From Planctomycetota bacterium (GTDB lineage: Bacteria > Planctomycetota > Planctomycetia > Pirellulales > Pirellulaceae), in contig JAPLNJ010000704.1 in assembly GCA_026692885.1 (NCBI GenBank), forward strand, positions 1-14,946: DNA of 14,946 nucleotides. The letters are read 5' to 3'. A program made the position numbers and the translations under genes. Below the pieces are notes generated by a model. The model ran no database searches and had not been told where the DNA came from. It saw nothing but the letters and a program-made list of their open reading frames with translations. Shown here piece by piece: positions 8,501 to 14,946 of the stretch. Numbering within the stretch: position 1 is the first letter of the stretch; the number at the start of each line of letters is the position of its first letter.

Positions 8501-9084
8501 GTCGCGTGCTTGCCGAGAAGTTGACGGAGGTTACGCCACGTCCCGAGCAGACGCGGATCCACAAGGTGGTGTTCGTCGCAAGTCCTAACGCCGGGACCAG
8601 GCTGGTCGACAACCAATATCTGGGCGATCTGCTCGACAGCCTGACGAACCTGATCAACTTCTTGCCCGATAACGGCGCCACCGACATCCTGGAGGGCGTG
8701 CTCACGGTGGTGCGGCAACTCTCGGTCGGGGTGCTCGGCGGGTTGGACGGCCTGCAGTCGATGCGGCCCGGGGGCCCGTTCCAGCAGTGGCTGAACCAAG
8801 GACCGCGCGGGCAGGCTCAATACTACGCCCTCGCGTCCAATTTCGAGCCAGCCAATCCCGGCTGGAAGGACTTTGCGAAGAACCGCTTAATGGACTGCGT
8901 CTTCCAGCAGGATAACGATCTCGTCGTGCCGACGGCCGGCGTCTTCGAGAACAACGGTTCGCCGATGTTCCCCATCGCGGACCGGCACGTATTCCCGCCC
9001 GCCGACGCGGTCAGCCACACGGTTCACGTGAACTCATCCCTGGCGGGGCAGGCCAATGCTCAGACGTTGTGCGGACCCTTCTGA
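5593..9084 (+). CDS. Metacaspase / DUF4384-like / alpha-beta hydrolase fusion protein
   Basis: The protein is intact, with 1163 residues and no signal peptide. Residues 1-280 are a metacaspase-like peptidase with ALVIGINQY, FYAGHG (His84), the acidic GDEPDGLDETIVPHD loop and FDSCHS (Cys144); the dyad is complete. Residues about 285-500 are beta-rich and unrecognised. Residues about 518-615 (FEEGDRLAF, LYITLLDF, AYPHRG, VFPDNFPF, KLFVTT) resemble DUF4384, a domain often found beside caspase and kinase modules. A further linker follows. Residues about 890-1150 are an alpha/beta hydrolase with LLIHGTFS (oxyanion region), the nucleophile elbow VCHSRGG (Ser964), NDLVVP with Asp1109 as likely acid, and His1142 or His1145 near the end. 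A protease and a lipase- or esterase-like domain on one chain suggest that proteolysis controls the hydrolase, but substrates are unknown. It follows its paralogue by 29 bp and precedes the TPR gene by 13 bp. Confidence 0.82.
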   Translation: MSTKRALVIGINQYPLLPGRDLVGCVHDAQLMQSILVNRFGFPAENVRMLTDGEATQAGIRSAFQRLLDETGTDDVVVVFYAGHGSQMTDREGDEPDGLDETIVPHDSGRDPQPNRDITDDELYFVVLELSKKTPHITLIFDSCHSATITRDVFGVGSRSIPADERGVEDLPPSPIADKTPLVLGSNLGPSGWLPLGSRYVLLAGCRAEESSFEHRLHQDGQELVHGALTFFLARELSHAETGSTYRDVFERVSSQVTVAHSRQHPQIEGTLDRELFGTRDIAPMRFVAITGRIGSQVTLAAGGAQGLTVNSAWAIYASGVKQIPENAVRLGRVQITKVGAVTSEATIESESQPGIIVEGTRAVEESRCQASMKLAVEVVAPDGYRADAEQLRNLIQQYLLLELAPAGAAAVRVYVVAPRETAGQQDAVPQLGPVTHATWAVVGQDGKLIMPPHRVDEQNAVGIVCDNLEKICRYENALQLENPDRSNELDGQIEFVIKRQRSDGQWVPAEADATGAGVTFEEGDRLAFTMTNKYRQPLYITLLDFGLTGCIDQAYPHRGASEALAPGRTVTIGERAGEELELVFPDNFPFVADPAEQTPAEGTEHLKLFVTTAPADFSSLLQAGVRDAAKDARATANPLEQLLEFAMVGGGTRELKPVKRPPAEQWTTVTRSFSLRRKAPKIRLPGDDTAVVVGDKTLRTPGLTGVVQVHASYRARTRSAELTTDRLEQVLAIQNCTLGETIEIMDARETGPARAVTPYREPALELETPEPGAGWEQVVLYADESGVLSWNFTEPASRGENRRTYVLRRHVPQAVPAGERGLIGAVGRKLLKMVLLPLVDPLIGKISETFARRWEERHRPYRLRMFTPDDYRAEVPDAWHAGNWQKLASGRSLLLIHGTFSRAHSAFGALPPEFVGQLWDRYQGRVFAFDHFTMSDSPQQNVKWFLNQIPDGIALDLDVVCHSRGGLVSRVLAEKLTEVTPRPEQTRIHKVVFVASPNAGTRLVDNQYLGDLLDSLTNLINFLPDNGATDILEGVLTVVRQLSVGVLGGLDGLQSMRPGGPFQQWLNQGPRGQAQYYALASNFEPANPGWKDFAKNRLMDCVFQQDNDLVVPTAGVFENNGSPMFPIADRHVFPPADAVSHTVHVNSSLAGQANAQTLCGPF

Positions 9085-9085
9085 C

Positions 9086-9089
9086 GGAG
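9086..9089 (+). promoter_or_regulatory. Shine-Dalgarno GGAG deciding the ATG start at 9098
   Basis: GGAG directly follows the preceding stop and lies eight bases before ATG 9098. This start gives a clean signal peptide, whereas the longer reading from 9056 would put 14 extra residues in front of it and overlap the fusion gene. Confidence 0.5.
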
Positions 9090-9097
9090 ACCGACTT

Positions 9098-11653
9098 ATG
9101 CCTACCCGTGGCACTCGCGTCTTGATCCTGACGGCGACGTTGGCGCTCTTAGGTTCTGCCGAAGTCGCGAATGGTCAGCGGGGCCGTCCGCTACCACCGC
9201 GGCCGGTGCCGCACGAATTCAAGCCGTATGAATTCAAGCCGTATGAAGGCAAAGGGATTGAGTACAAGCCCCACGATGGCAGATCCGAGCCGAGTCGTCT
9301 TGAGCCTTCCGAGAAGGCCCCCCACGAAGGCGGACGTGACAACGAAGCTAGTCGAAAGTCACGTTCTTAATCCCCAGGCTCGCTCGGAACGAGGAACCGA
9401 TTGGCGCGGGAAATTATTGGATCTCCAATTGGACGCGAAGATCGCTCCGCTTCGCGCGTTGAACGACCTGCGGAGCCAAGCTTCAGCGTTTTCCGGGCCA
9501 ACCTGCGAGGGGCTGGCTGATATGGCTTTGGCAGAGATGGGCCAGCAGGTTCATAAGGGCAGTGAGCCAGTTGCCCTCTTGCGCGAGCTTGACGCAACGC
9601 TAAGGCGCTATGAAGCCGGCCGTGAAACGGGCTCTGTCGGGAATTCCGTTCAGAATAGAGTTGTCGCGGGGTTGGGGCGTTTGAAGGAGGGACTTGCGGA
9701 GCGCGCATGGCGCGACGGTCTCGACAAGATCGCCAAACCCGCTGAAAGCAACCATTGGGCGGCTGCACGAGATAGTGCCCGTTCGTTGTTGGAGGGGCTC
9801 AAGTCGGTGTCGTCGGATGCCCCCCACGCGGCGGCGGCCAAGACCGTCCAGCGGTTCGCCGAGGTCGCGGAACGGCAAGTACTATTGGACGCGGTGTCCA
9901 AGGCGTTGGACGGTGACTTCGGCCCGGCCTCACGACTGCCCACCCGTGAGTCATTAGCCAGCTTTCCCGCATCCTTGCGCCGCGCTCTTGATTATGTTCG
10001 TCACTGTCAGATATTGTACGCCGAGACGGCGAAGTCAGACGAGCAGCCCCCGGAGCCAGCCAAGATCCGCTTCGCCATCGCCGAACTCACAGCGAATGAA
10101 CCAAGCGTGCGGAACCCGCTCCGGCACGTCGAGATCGAGTTGGCCGTGCAGGCCTTTCTGCAAGGCCATCCTGCGCCGGCGCGCGACCTGCTGAAAGACG
10201 CCACCTGTGATCGCCGGGAGGATGAAGGTCCCACAGACCATGACACTTCCTTCGCGGATCTGGTACGAGATCTGAAAGCGGTAGTGGTCGGCGAGGGAAA
10301 GCTGGACGGGGATGGCGTCGGGACGAAGGTCGGCGACGAGCACACGGGTTTGCACCCGGCGCGCGGGCCTCCGCCAGGGGCCGCCAAGTTCTTACTTCCG
10401 GAAGCCGGGGTGCTTAGTTATCGTCCGCCGCTCGTCGAATCGCCATTCGGAAAACTGCCGCCCCTGAAGCGGGCCATCGACGCGATCGCTATTCCGTTGC
10501 GCGAGGAGGCCAGAACGAAAGCCCGGGAGGAATCCGCCCAGACCCGAACAGAATCGCAAGCCGCCCTGAAGGAGCTAAGGCAAGTGGCGGCCGGATTTCC
10601 GCGCGCGCCGCCAGTTCCAATTCCGGGCGATGACGAGAAACGCAAACGCTTCGCGGCGTCGTTGACGTCAAGCTTGTCCGCGAGTGATTCTTCGGGGCAC
10701 GACGCGGTGTGGTATTTGAATCGCGGTTTGGACTCTCACAAGCGAGGCGATGAGAATCAGGCGTTGGAGGAATTCGCTGCTGCCTTGTCGGTCAGGCCAT
10801 CAGCGATCTCGAAATCGCGGTCAACCTGGAGCCCACCAACGGAAAGGCATTTTCGCTACTTGGTACGGCTTGGCGATTGAAAAAAGACTACGACAAGTCC
10901 ATCGAGAACTACACTCAAGCGATTCGTCTTGAACCAACCGCTGTGCGTTTCGCACTGCGAGCTGGCGTTTGGCGAAACCAACAGGAGCACAGCAAAGCCT
11001 TGGCGGATGTCGCTGAATCCATTAAGCGAGATCTGCATGAAAGCTTGGCTTACTCGGTCGCTGGAGATATCTGGTCTGCGAGGAAAGAATTCGACAAAGC
11101 CTTGGCGGAGTACACCAAAGTGATCGAACAGGATCCCAAGTCGGCGGACGCCTATGTAGACCGAGGGGATGCATTTCTTGCAATGCAAGAATTCGACCGA
11201 GCCGTCAAGGATTACAGTCGAGCTGTCGAGCTGGCCCCCGGCAGGGCCGGTTTCTTGATCGACCGCGGGCGCGCGTACAGGCGATCCGGACGGTATCGGG
11301 ACGCACTTGCGGACTACGCATGTGCCCTTAAGAAGGATTCCAAGAGCGCGCGGGCTCTCAGCTGCCAAGCTTGGCTTCTGGCAACGTGCGAAAAGGACGG
11401 GTTTCGTGACGGCAAGCGAGCCGTTGAGAGCGCCACGCAGGCATGTGTCCTCGATGCGTGGCGCGACTGGCAAGGACTGGAAATCCTCGCGGCAGCCTAT
11501 GCCGAACAAGGCAATTTCATGGAAGCCGTAGAGTGGCAGCAGAAAGCCATCGAACTAGCGCCGCTGGAGGAAGTCGAGCAACTGAGGTCCCGCCTGTCCT
11601 TGTTTCGGGAACGAAAACCTTACCGCGATCATGTCGAACGCCGGCCAAATTGA
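9098..11653 (+). pseudogene. Exported TPR-repeat protein with two frame disruptions
   Basis: ATG 9098 opens with a signal peptide (MPTRGTRVLILTATLALLGS), then a Pro/Tyr/Lys segment with a duplicated EFKPY. That frame ends at TAA 9368-9370, but coding character continues in the +1 frame (SHVLNPQARSERG onward) as a long, mostly alpha-helical region to about 10790. A second shift near 10785-10805 leads to the third frame, with AISDLEIAVNLEP and then about six TPR units (TQAIRLEP, TKVIEQDP, SRAVELAP, KAIELAP) to TGA 11651-11653. At the second break the end of one TPR helix abuts the middle of the next, so roughly 20 residues seem deleted. TPRs bind proteins; the role would be scaffold or sensor, and export of the intact ancestor is inferred from the signal peptide. 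The stop overlaps the CHAT start by 23 bases. Confidence 0.6.
9215..9244 (+). repeat. Perfect 15-bp tandem duplication (EFKPY twice)
   Basis: GAATTCAAGCCGTAT occurs twice in direct succession and encodes EFKPY-EFKPY; a degenerate third and fourth unit (EGKGI, EYKPH) follow. It lies just after the signal peptide of the TPR protein and probably forms a flexible, expandable linker. Confidence 0.85.
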
Positions 11654-14393
11654 GCACAAAATCGCAGCCGCACTTGCCAGCTCCGACTGCCAGCGGGCGG
11701 AAGTTTTGGCGGAACAGTACCGGGACCAAGCTCAGGAACCGGTCGCGGGGGAACTCGCGCAATCCGAGTGGTTCCGGTCGCGATACCTGTCGGTCCGCGT
11801 GAGTCTGCATAGCGGTCAATTGGAAGCAGTTCTGAAATACGCCGAGCCGCTTTTGGGCCGTGTCCACGATGTCCCGCCCGAATTGGCCTGCGAACTGTTG
11901 TTAACGGTCGCCGAAGTCCGCGCTCGGCTGGGACAGACCACAGACGCCAGGAACGCCTTGGCGAAAGCGGTAATATTCGACAGGCTGCTGCAAACCGATC
12001 GCCTCCTGCGGCTCCGGCACCTTCGGGCCAGACTGTTGCTGGGCGACGTGTCGCAGTTGGCCAGCGAGTTGACTGCCTGCTATCGGATGCTGGAGCAGGA
12101 CCATGCCAACCATGCGCTCCTGTTGATCGAGGAAGGACGCGCATGGGAAAGCACGGGAGACTTGCGCCGCGCAGAAGCCTGTTGGCAGCACGCCGGCACG
12201 ATCGCGCAGCAGGTCGGTGCATCGCCCGTGCGGACCGACGCCCTCCTGCAGCTCGGCCGGTTGCGGCATCTGCGCGGCGAACTCCAGGCGGCGTTGGATG
12301 CTTACGATGAGGCGGCCGAGAATGCCATCGCAGGGACGCCTCAGGTGCTGGAACTCCGCCTGCGCCACCTGTTGGTCGAACTCGAACTAAACCGCTGGAA
12401 GCAAGTGCAGGCGACTTATCGGCGACTGCTGCCGGACGACCTTCGCGCGAAGTTGCCGTCCGAACTGCGGGGCTTGGCTGCCACGCTGGGTGTGCTGTTG
12501 GAGGGAGACGCCGGTGCACCGGACAACGCCGAGCTCCGGGCCTATCGCAGTGCTTCTCGCGGCGATCGAGCGACGGCGCGGAGGCAGTATACAGCGGCTT
12601 TCGAGTCGGCCCAAGATCCGGTACGCCGGGCGCGATTGGCACTCGCGCTCGGCCTGTTGGAGTTGGCTGAGGCGAATCGCACAGAAGCCCAGCGCTGGTT
12701 GGACTTGGCGGAGCCGTTGGCTCGCGCCCACGGACTAGACGAAGTGCTCTGGCGGTGCCTGGAGGCACGCGGCCAAGCGTTCGCGGAAATCGACTCGGAC
12801 GACGAACGTGCGCGGCCGTGCTACGAGGAAGCGATTGCCGTTTCCGAGCGACAACGCGCCCAATTCCGTAGCGGGCTCGACGCGGCCGCCTATGCCGTCC
12901 ACCGCACGACGGTCGCCCAGTATCTATTGCGAGGTGTCGCACGGCGCGACGACGGTGCGAGTCTGTTTCAATATCAGGAACTGGAGCGTGGCCGGCTGCA
13001 ACTCGAATTGCGACTGGCTGGCGAACGCCGCGAGGGTTTTCCCGAGAACGCTGCCTGGGAGCAACTGTCTCGCGAATGGAAGGAACTGGCGGAGCATGCC
13101 CGGCCCGACGACCCGGCCGGGTCCGGAAGGGGCGATCCGCAGAGCGTCGAACAAGAACGGCTGCTGGAGCAATATCTTTCCGATGCCAGCCGCCGTGGCG
13201 ACTATGCGATTCCCGCGATGAGCACACTCGCGGATTTGGAACGGAGCTTGCCGTCCGGTTCCGTTTTCGTGTCCGCCAGTATCGTGGAAGACGAGATCTT
13301 CTGGTTGGTCGTCCGCCCAGGAAAGTCGTTCCAAATCGTGCGGGTGCCGGATGCCAATGCAGTGACCGCGCAGGTGCGGCGTCTGCGTCAGTGCATCGAA
13401 AGCCAACTGCGCAGCTCGGCACGCAGCCAGGAGCGTGGGGAACTCGACAAACACCTGACGGCTCTGGGAGAAGGCCCCCTGGGGACGGCCTTGGGACAAA
13501 CGCTGCGATCGGGCGAGAAGGTGCCGGAACGAGTGCTTTGGATTCCCGACGGGGACCTCTCCGGGCTGCCCCTCCATGCAGTGCGTTGGAAAGGCCGGTA
13601 TCTGATTGAGACCCACGAATTCGTGTATGACTTCTCCGGTTCGTGGGTCGTGTACCAGGCGCAGGCGTCACACCGTCGGCGACTTCGTTGGGGCGGACCA
13701 CTGATGGTGGTGGAAAGCCCAGAGAGACTGCGGTTTGCAGAACGAGAAGCCGAGGGGGTGGCGATGCATCTCGCGCACAGTCGCATTCTGCGTCGCGACC
13801 AAGCAAATCGCGAGAACATTCACCGGTATCTGCGACGCGCGAAGCTGCTCCATGTCGCCTGCCACGCTCACTTTGACCCGCATCGGCCCGCCGACGCCTA
13901 CGTGCAGTTGCCGTCCGGAGAATCCTGGCATGGGGTCGAATGGCTGAACGGCGATTTGCTCGGAATGCCGTTGGTGGCACTGAGCGCGTGCCGGACGGCT
14001 CAGACGTCCGCGGTGGTGGGCCAGGAGGTCTTTGGGCTGGTCTCGGCGGCTCTGGCAGGAGGCGCCGGCAACGTCCTGGCCGGACTTTGGCCGGTACTTG
14101 ATCAAGACGCCGTGGCCCTGATGTGTCGGTTCTATCATCATTGGCTGACCCAACCGGCTTCGACAGCTTTGGCGTTGGCCCAGCGCGAGGCCCTGGCCGA
14201 TGCGCGCAGCAGTCCCTTGGCGTGGGCCGTTTTTGCTCTCTTCGGCGATTGCCGCCCGTGTATCGGTTCTCGCTGGTGGTGGCGTTGGTGGGCGCGCTTC
14301 CGGCAGAGACGCCAGGAATCTGCTCGGCCTGTTCACGACGCTGCAATTCATCGAGGGGTGTTCCGTACGGATCGAACCGGTCGTCCTCGTTGA
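11631..14393 (+). CDS. TPR-CHAT peptidase
   Basis: The protein has 920 residues. Residues about 1-460 are helical TPR-like repeats (GDLRRAEACW, GELQAALDAYDEA, NRTEAQRWLDLA). Residues about 465-530 form a charged linker, and about 535-875 a CHAT domain, the caspase-like fold of clan CD. Visible CHAT features are SVFVSASIVEDEIFWLVV, WIPDGDLSGLPLHA, LLHVACHAHFD (catalytic His745), LVALSACRTA (catalytic Cys787) and AGNVLAGLWPV. The dyad is intact. In known TPR-CHAT proteins the TPRs bind a partner that activates cleavage. No signal peptide or clear membrane segment is seen. The ATG lies 23 bases inside the preceding gene with no good ribosome site, which suggests coupling. From about residue 897 (position 14319) the sequence is the antisense of an ECF sigma gene, so the last 24 residues are probably not ancestral. 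The basic, Trp-rich tail at about 880-895 may be native. Confidence 0.85.
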   Translation: MSNAGQIEHKIAAALASSDCQRAEVLAEQYRDQAQEPVAGELAQSEWFRSRYLSVRVSLHSGQLEAVLKYAEPLLGRVHDVPPELACELLLTVAEVRARLGQTTDARNALAKAVIFDRLLQTDRLLRLRHLRARLLLGDVSQLASELTACYRMLEQDHANHALLLIEEGRAWESTGDLRRAEACWQHAGTIAQQVGASPVRTDALLQLGRLRHLRGELQAALDAYDEAAENAIAGTPQVLELRLRHLLVELELNRWKQVQATYRRLLPDDLRAKLPSELRGLAATLGVLLEGDAGAPDNAELRAYRSASRGDRATARRQYTAAFESAQDPVRRARLALALGLLELAEANRTEAQRWLDLAEPLARAHGLDEVLWRCLEARGQAFAEIDSDDERARPCYEEAIAVSERQRAQFRSGLDAAAYAVHRTTVAQYLLRGVARRDDGASLFQYQELERGRLQLELRLAGERREGFPENAAWEQLSREWKELAEHARPDDPAGSGRGDPQSVEQERLLEQYLSDASRRGDYAIPAMSTLADLERSLPSGSVFVSASIVEDEIFWLVVRPGKSFQIVRVPDANAVTAQVRRLRQCIESQLRSSARSQERGELDKHLTALGEGPLGTALGQTLRSGEKVPERVLWIPDGDLSGLPLHAVRWKGRYLIETHEFVYDFSGSWVVYQAQASHRRRLRWGGPLMVVESPERLRFAEREAEGVAMHLAHSRILRRDQANRENIHRYLRRAKLLHVACHAHFDPHRPADAYVQLPSGESWHGVEWLNGDLLGMPLVALSACRTAQTSAVVGQEVFGLVSAALAGGAGNVLAGLWPVLDQDAVALMCRFYHHWLTQPASTALALAQREALADARSSPLAWAVFALFGDCRPCIGSRWWWRWWARFRQRRQESARPVHDAAIHRGVFRTDRTGRPR

Positions 14394-14709
14394 TCGGCCG
14401 CGTGCGAGACAGGCACGCCCGAGTTCGATTTCGGCGGCCACGGGTGTACAACAGATTCAAAGCGATCCGATAGAGCCAGGTGTAGAACGCGCAGCGCTGC
14501 CGGAAGGTGGCGAGTTTCAGGTAAGCCTGGACGAAGGCGTCCTGCGTGATTTCCTCGGCGTCCCCATGCACGCCAGCGACATGGCGGAGGCCGGTGAACA
14601 ATTGGTCTTGGTACTTGCGAACCAACTGTCCAAAGGCATCTGAATTGCCCGCCAGCGACCGTTCGATAAGTTGTTTGTCGGTCGTATTTTGTTCGGTTGT
14701 CGTGAACAT
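14320..14709 (-). pseudogene. ECF sigma factor truncated after region 2
   Basis: From ATG 14709 the minus strand encodes about 130 residues of an RpoE-like ECF sigma factor. It has an N-terminal TDKQLIERSLAGNSDAFGQL helix, then GDAEEITQDAFVQAYLKL and FYTWLYRIALNLL (core-RNAP-binding and -10-recognition region 2), then a charged linker ending LDELQRREQAEQ. Region 4 (-35 recognition) should follow within about 60 codons. Instead, from 14319 the frame reads the antisense of the CHAT gene and stays open only because that strand is GC-rich. The fragment is convergent with the CHAT gene and overlaps its last 74 bases. A start at 14748 (MNWHSD) is possible; neither start has a good ribosome site. 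Region 2 alone is unlikely to direct transcription, though it could bind core RNA polymerase. Confidence 0.75.
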
Positions 14710-14775
14710 GACGTTGACTTTCGCGCGAGTGTCGCTGTGCCAATTCATGGAAAGCAAAGGCCGTGCCAACAACGG

Positions 14776-14810
14776 GGCCTTGATCGTAACGTTGCGCACG
14801 GCTGTCAGTG
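14776..14810 (-). repeat. Dispersed repeat, copy 2 (upstream of the ECF sigma fragment)
   Basis: On the minus strand this reads CACTG, two variable bases, AGC, a variable stretch, then GCAACGTTACGATCAAGGCC. The last 20 bases match copies 1 and 3 at 19 positions, while the left part is diverged. It starts exactly 120 bp from copy 3, in direct orientation, and lies about 67 bp upstream of the ATG at 14709 (28 bp from the alternative start at 14748). Confidence 0.7.
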
Positions 14811-14895
14811 CTGGCAATGATCTGGGTGGCTGGTGGCTGAGCCTAAGCGAGGCCCCCGTACCCGGTGGCTGGGGCATCGCTGCACTCTGCCCCAG

Positions 14896-14946
14896 GGCCT
14901 TGATCATAACGTTGCGAAATGCTCGCAGTGTCGTGATCGCCCCCGA
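14896..14946 (-). repeat. 51-bp repeat, copy 3, ending at the window edge
   Basis: This is a 49/51 inverted match to 38-88. On the minus strand it contains TGCGA-gcatt-TCGCA, a perfect 5-bp stem, and a longer imperfect dyad between GATCACGACACTGCG and CGCAACGTTATGATC. It stops exactly at the last base of the window, so it may extend further. Between copies 2 and 3 (14811-14895) I see no gene, although the minus strand is open from the window edge through to the sigma ATG. Confidence 0.8.

Noticed and set aside
6766..8820. A 684-codon minus-strand ORF opposite the fusion gene
   Set aside because: It is antisense to well-supported hydrolase and DUF4384-like domains and has the Arg/His/Leu-rich composition typical of GC-rich shadow frames.
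11629..14907. A 1092-codon open frame on the minus strand
   Set aside because: Only its first part (14709-14320) has sigma-factor character. The rest is the antisense of the CHAT gene, with Arg/Pro/Ser-rich translation and no domains.
38..14946. The inverted repeats as terminal repeats of a 15-kb transposon
   Set aside because: There is no transposase, integrase or target-site duplication, and the window stops at the repeat. A third, directly repeated copy also fits a dispersed element better than transposon ends.
1..14946. CRISPR arrays, tRNA and rRNA genes, or Cas proteins (prompted by the TPR-CHAT gene)
   Set aside because: No regularly spaced short repeats, no tRNA-like cloverleaf and no Cas motifs were seen on either strand.

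Overview
The window is GC-rich and shows many traits of Planctomycetota or a close relative: metacaspase-like and CHAT peptidases built as large multidomain proteins, an ECF sigma factor of planctomycete type, secreted carbohydrate-active proteins, and a C-terminal helical module repeated in several genes. The lineage is inferred from protein architecture only; there is no rRNA or tRNA gene to confirm it.

Left end, 1-4318: a mosaic of broken genes. A minus-strand ORF open to the window edge begins like an RraA-family protein and loses that character after about 37 codons, shortly before a 51-bp repeat (38-88). After about 300 bases with nothing recognisable come two C-terminal gene fragments (554-733 and 757-1038), an intact secreted TIM-barrel-like protein (1035-2705), a frameshifted secreted carbohydrate-active protein (2702-4131) and another C-terminal scrap (4124-4318). 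The last four overlap by 4 to 8 bases, so they descend from a tightly coupled operon. About 400 bases without a gene but with two hairpins follow (4319-4724).

Centre, 4738-14393: a plus-strand, operon-like peptidase cluster. A metacaspase-like protein (4738-5563, one frameshift) is followed after 29 bp by a 1163-residue metacaspase / DUF4384-like / alpha-beta hydrolase fusion (5593-9084, intact). After 13 bp comes an exported TPR protein (9098-11653, two frame disruptions), whose stop overlaps by 23 bp the start of an intact 920-residue TPR-CHAT peptidase (11631-14393). Strong AAGGAG ribosome sites precede the first two genes. Three Cys-His peptidases plus one serine hydrolase in one transcription unit suggest a proteolytic signalling or self-harm pathway, with TPR regions as sensors or scaffolds. 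That role is inference.

Right end, 14320-14946, minus strand: the first about 130 codons of an ECF sigma factor (region 2) run into the antisense of the CHAT gene with region 4 missing. Upstream of it lie two more copies of the repeat, 120 bp apart. The last one ends exactly at the window edge and is a 49/51 inverted match to the copy at 38-88, so the window may be a contig that broke at a dispersed repeat.

Several genes are frameshifted or truncated while three genes of 1.7, 2.8 and 3.5 kb are intact. Real decay and rearrangement therefore seem more likely than uniform sequencing error, but a chimeric assembly cannot be excluded.
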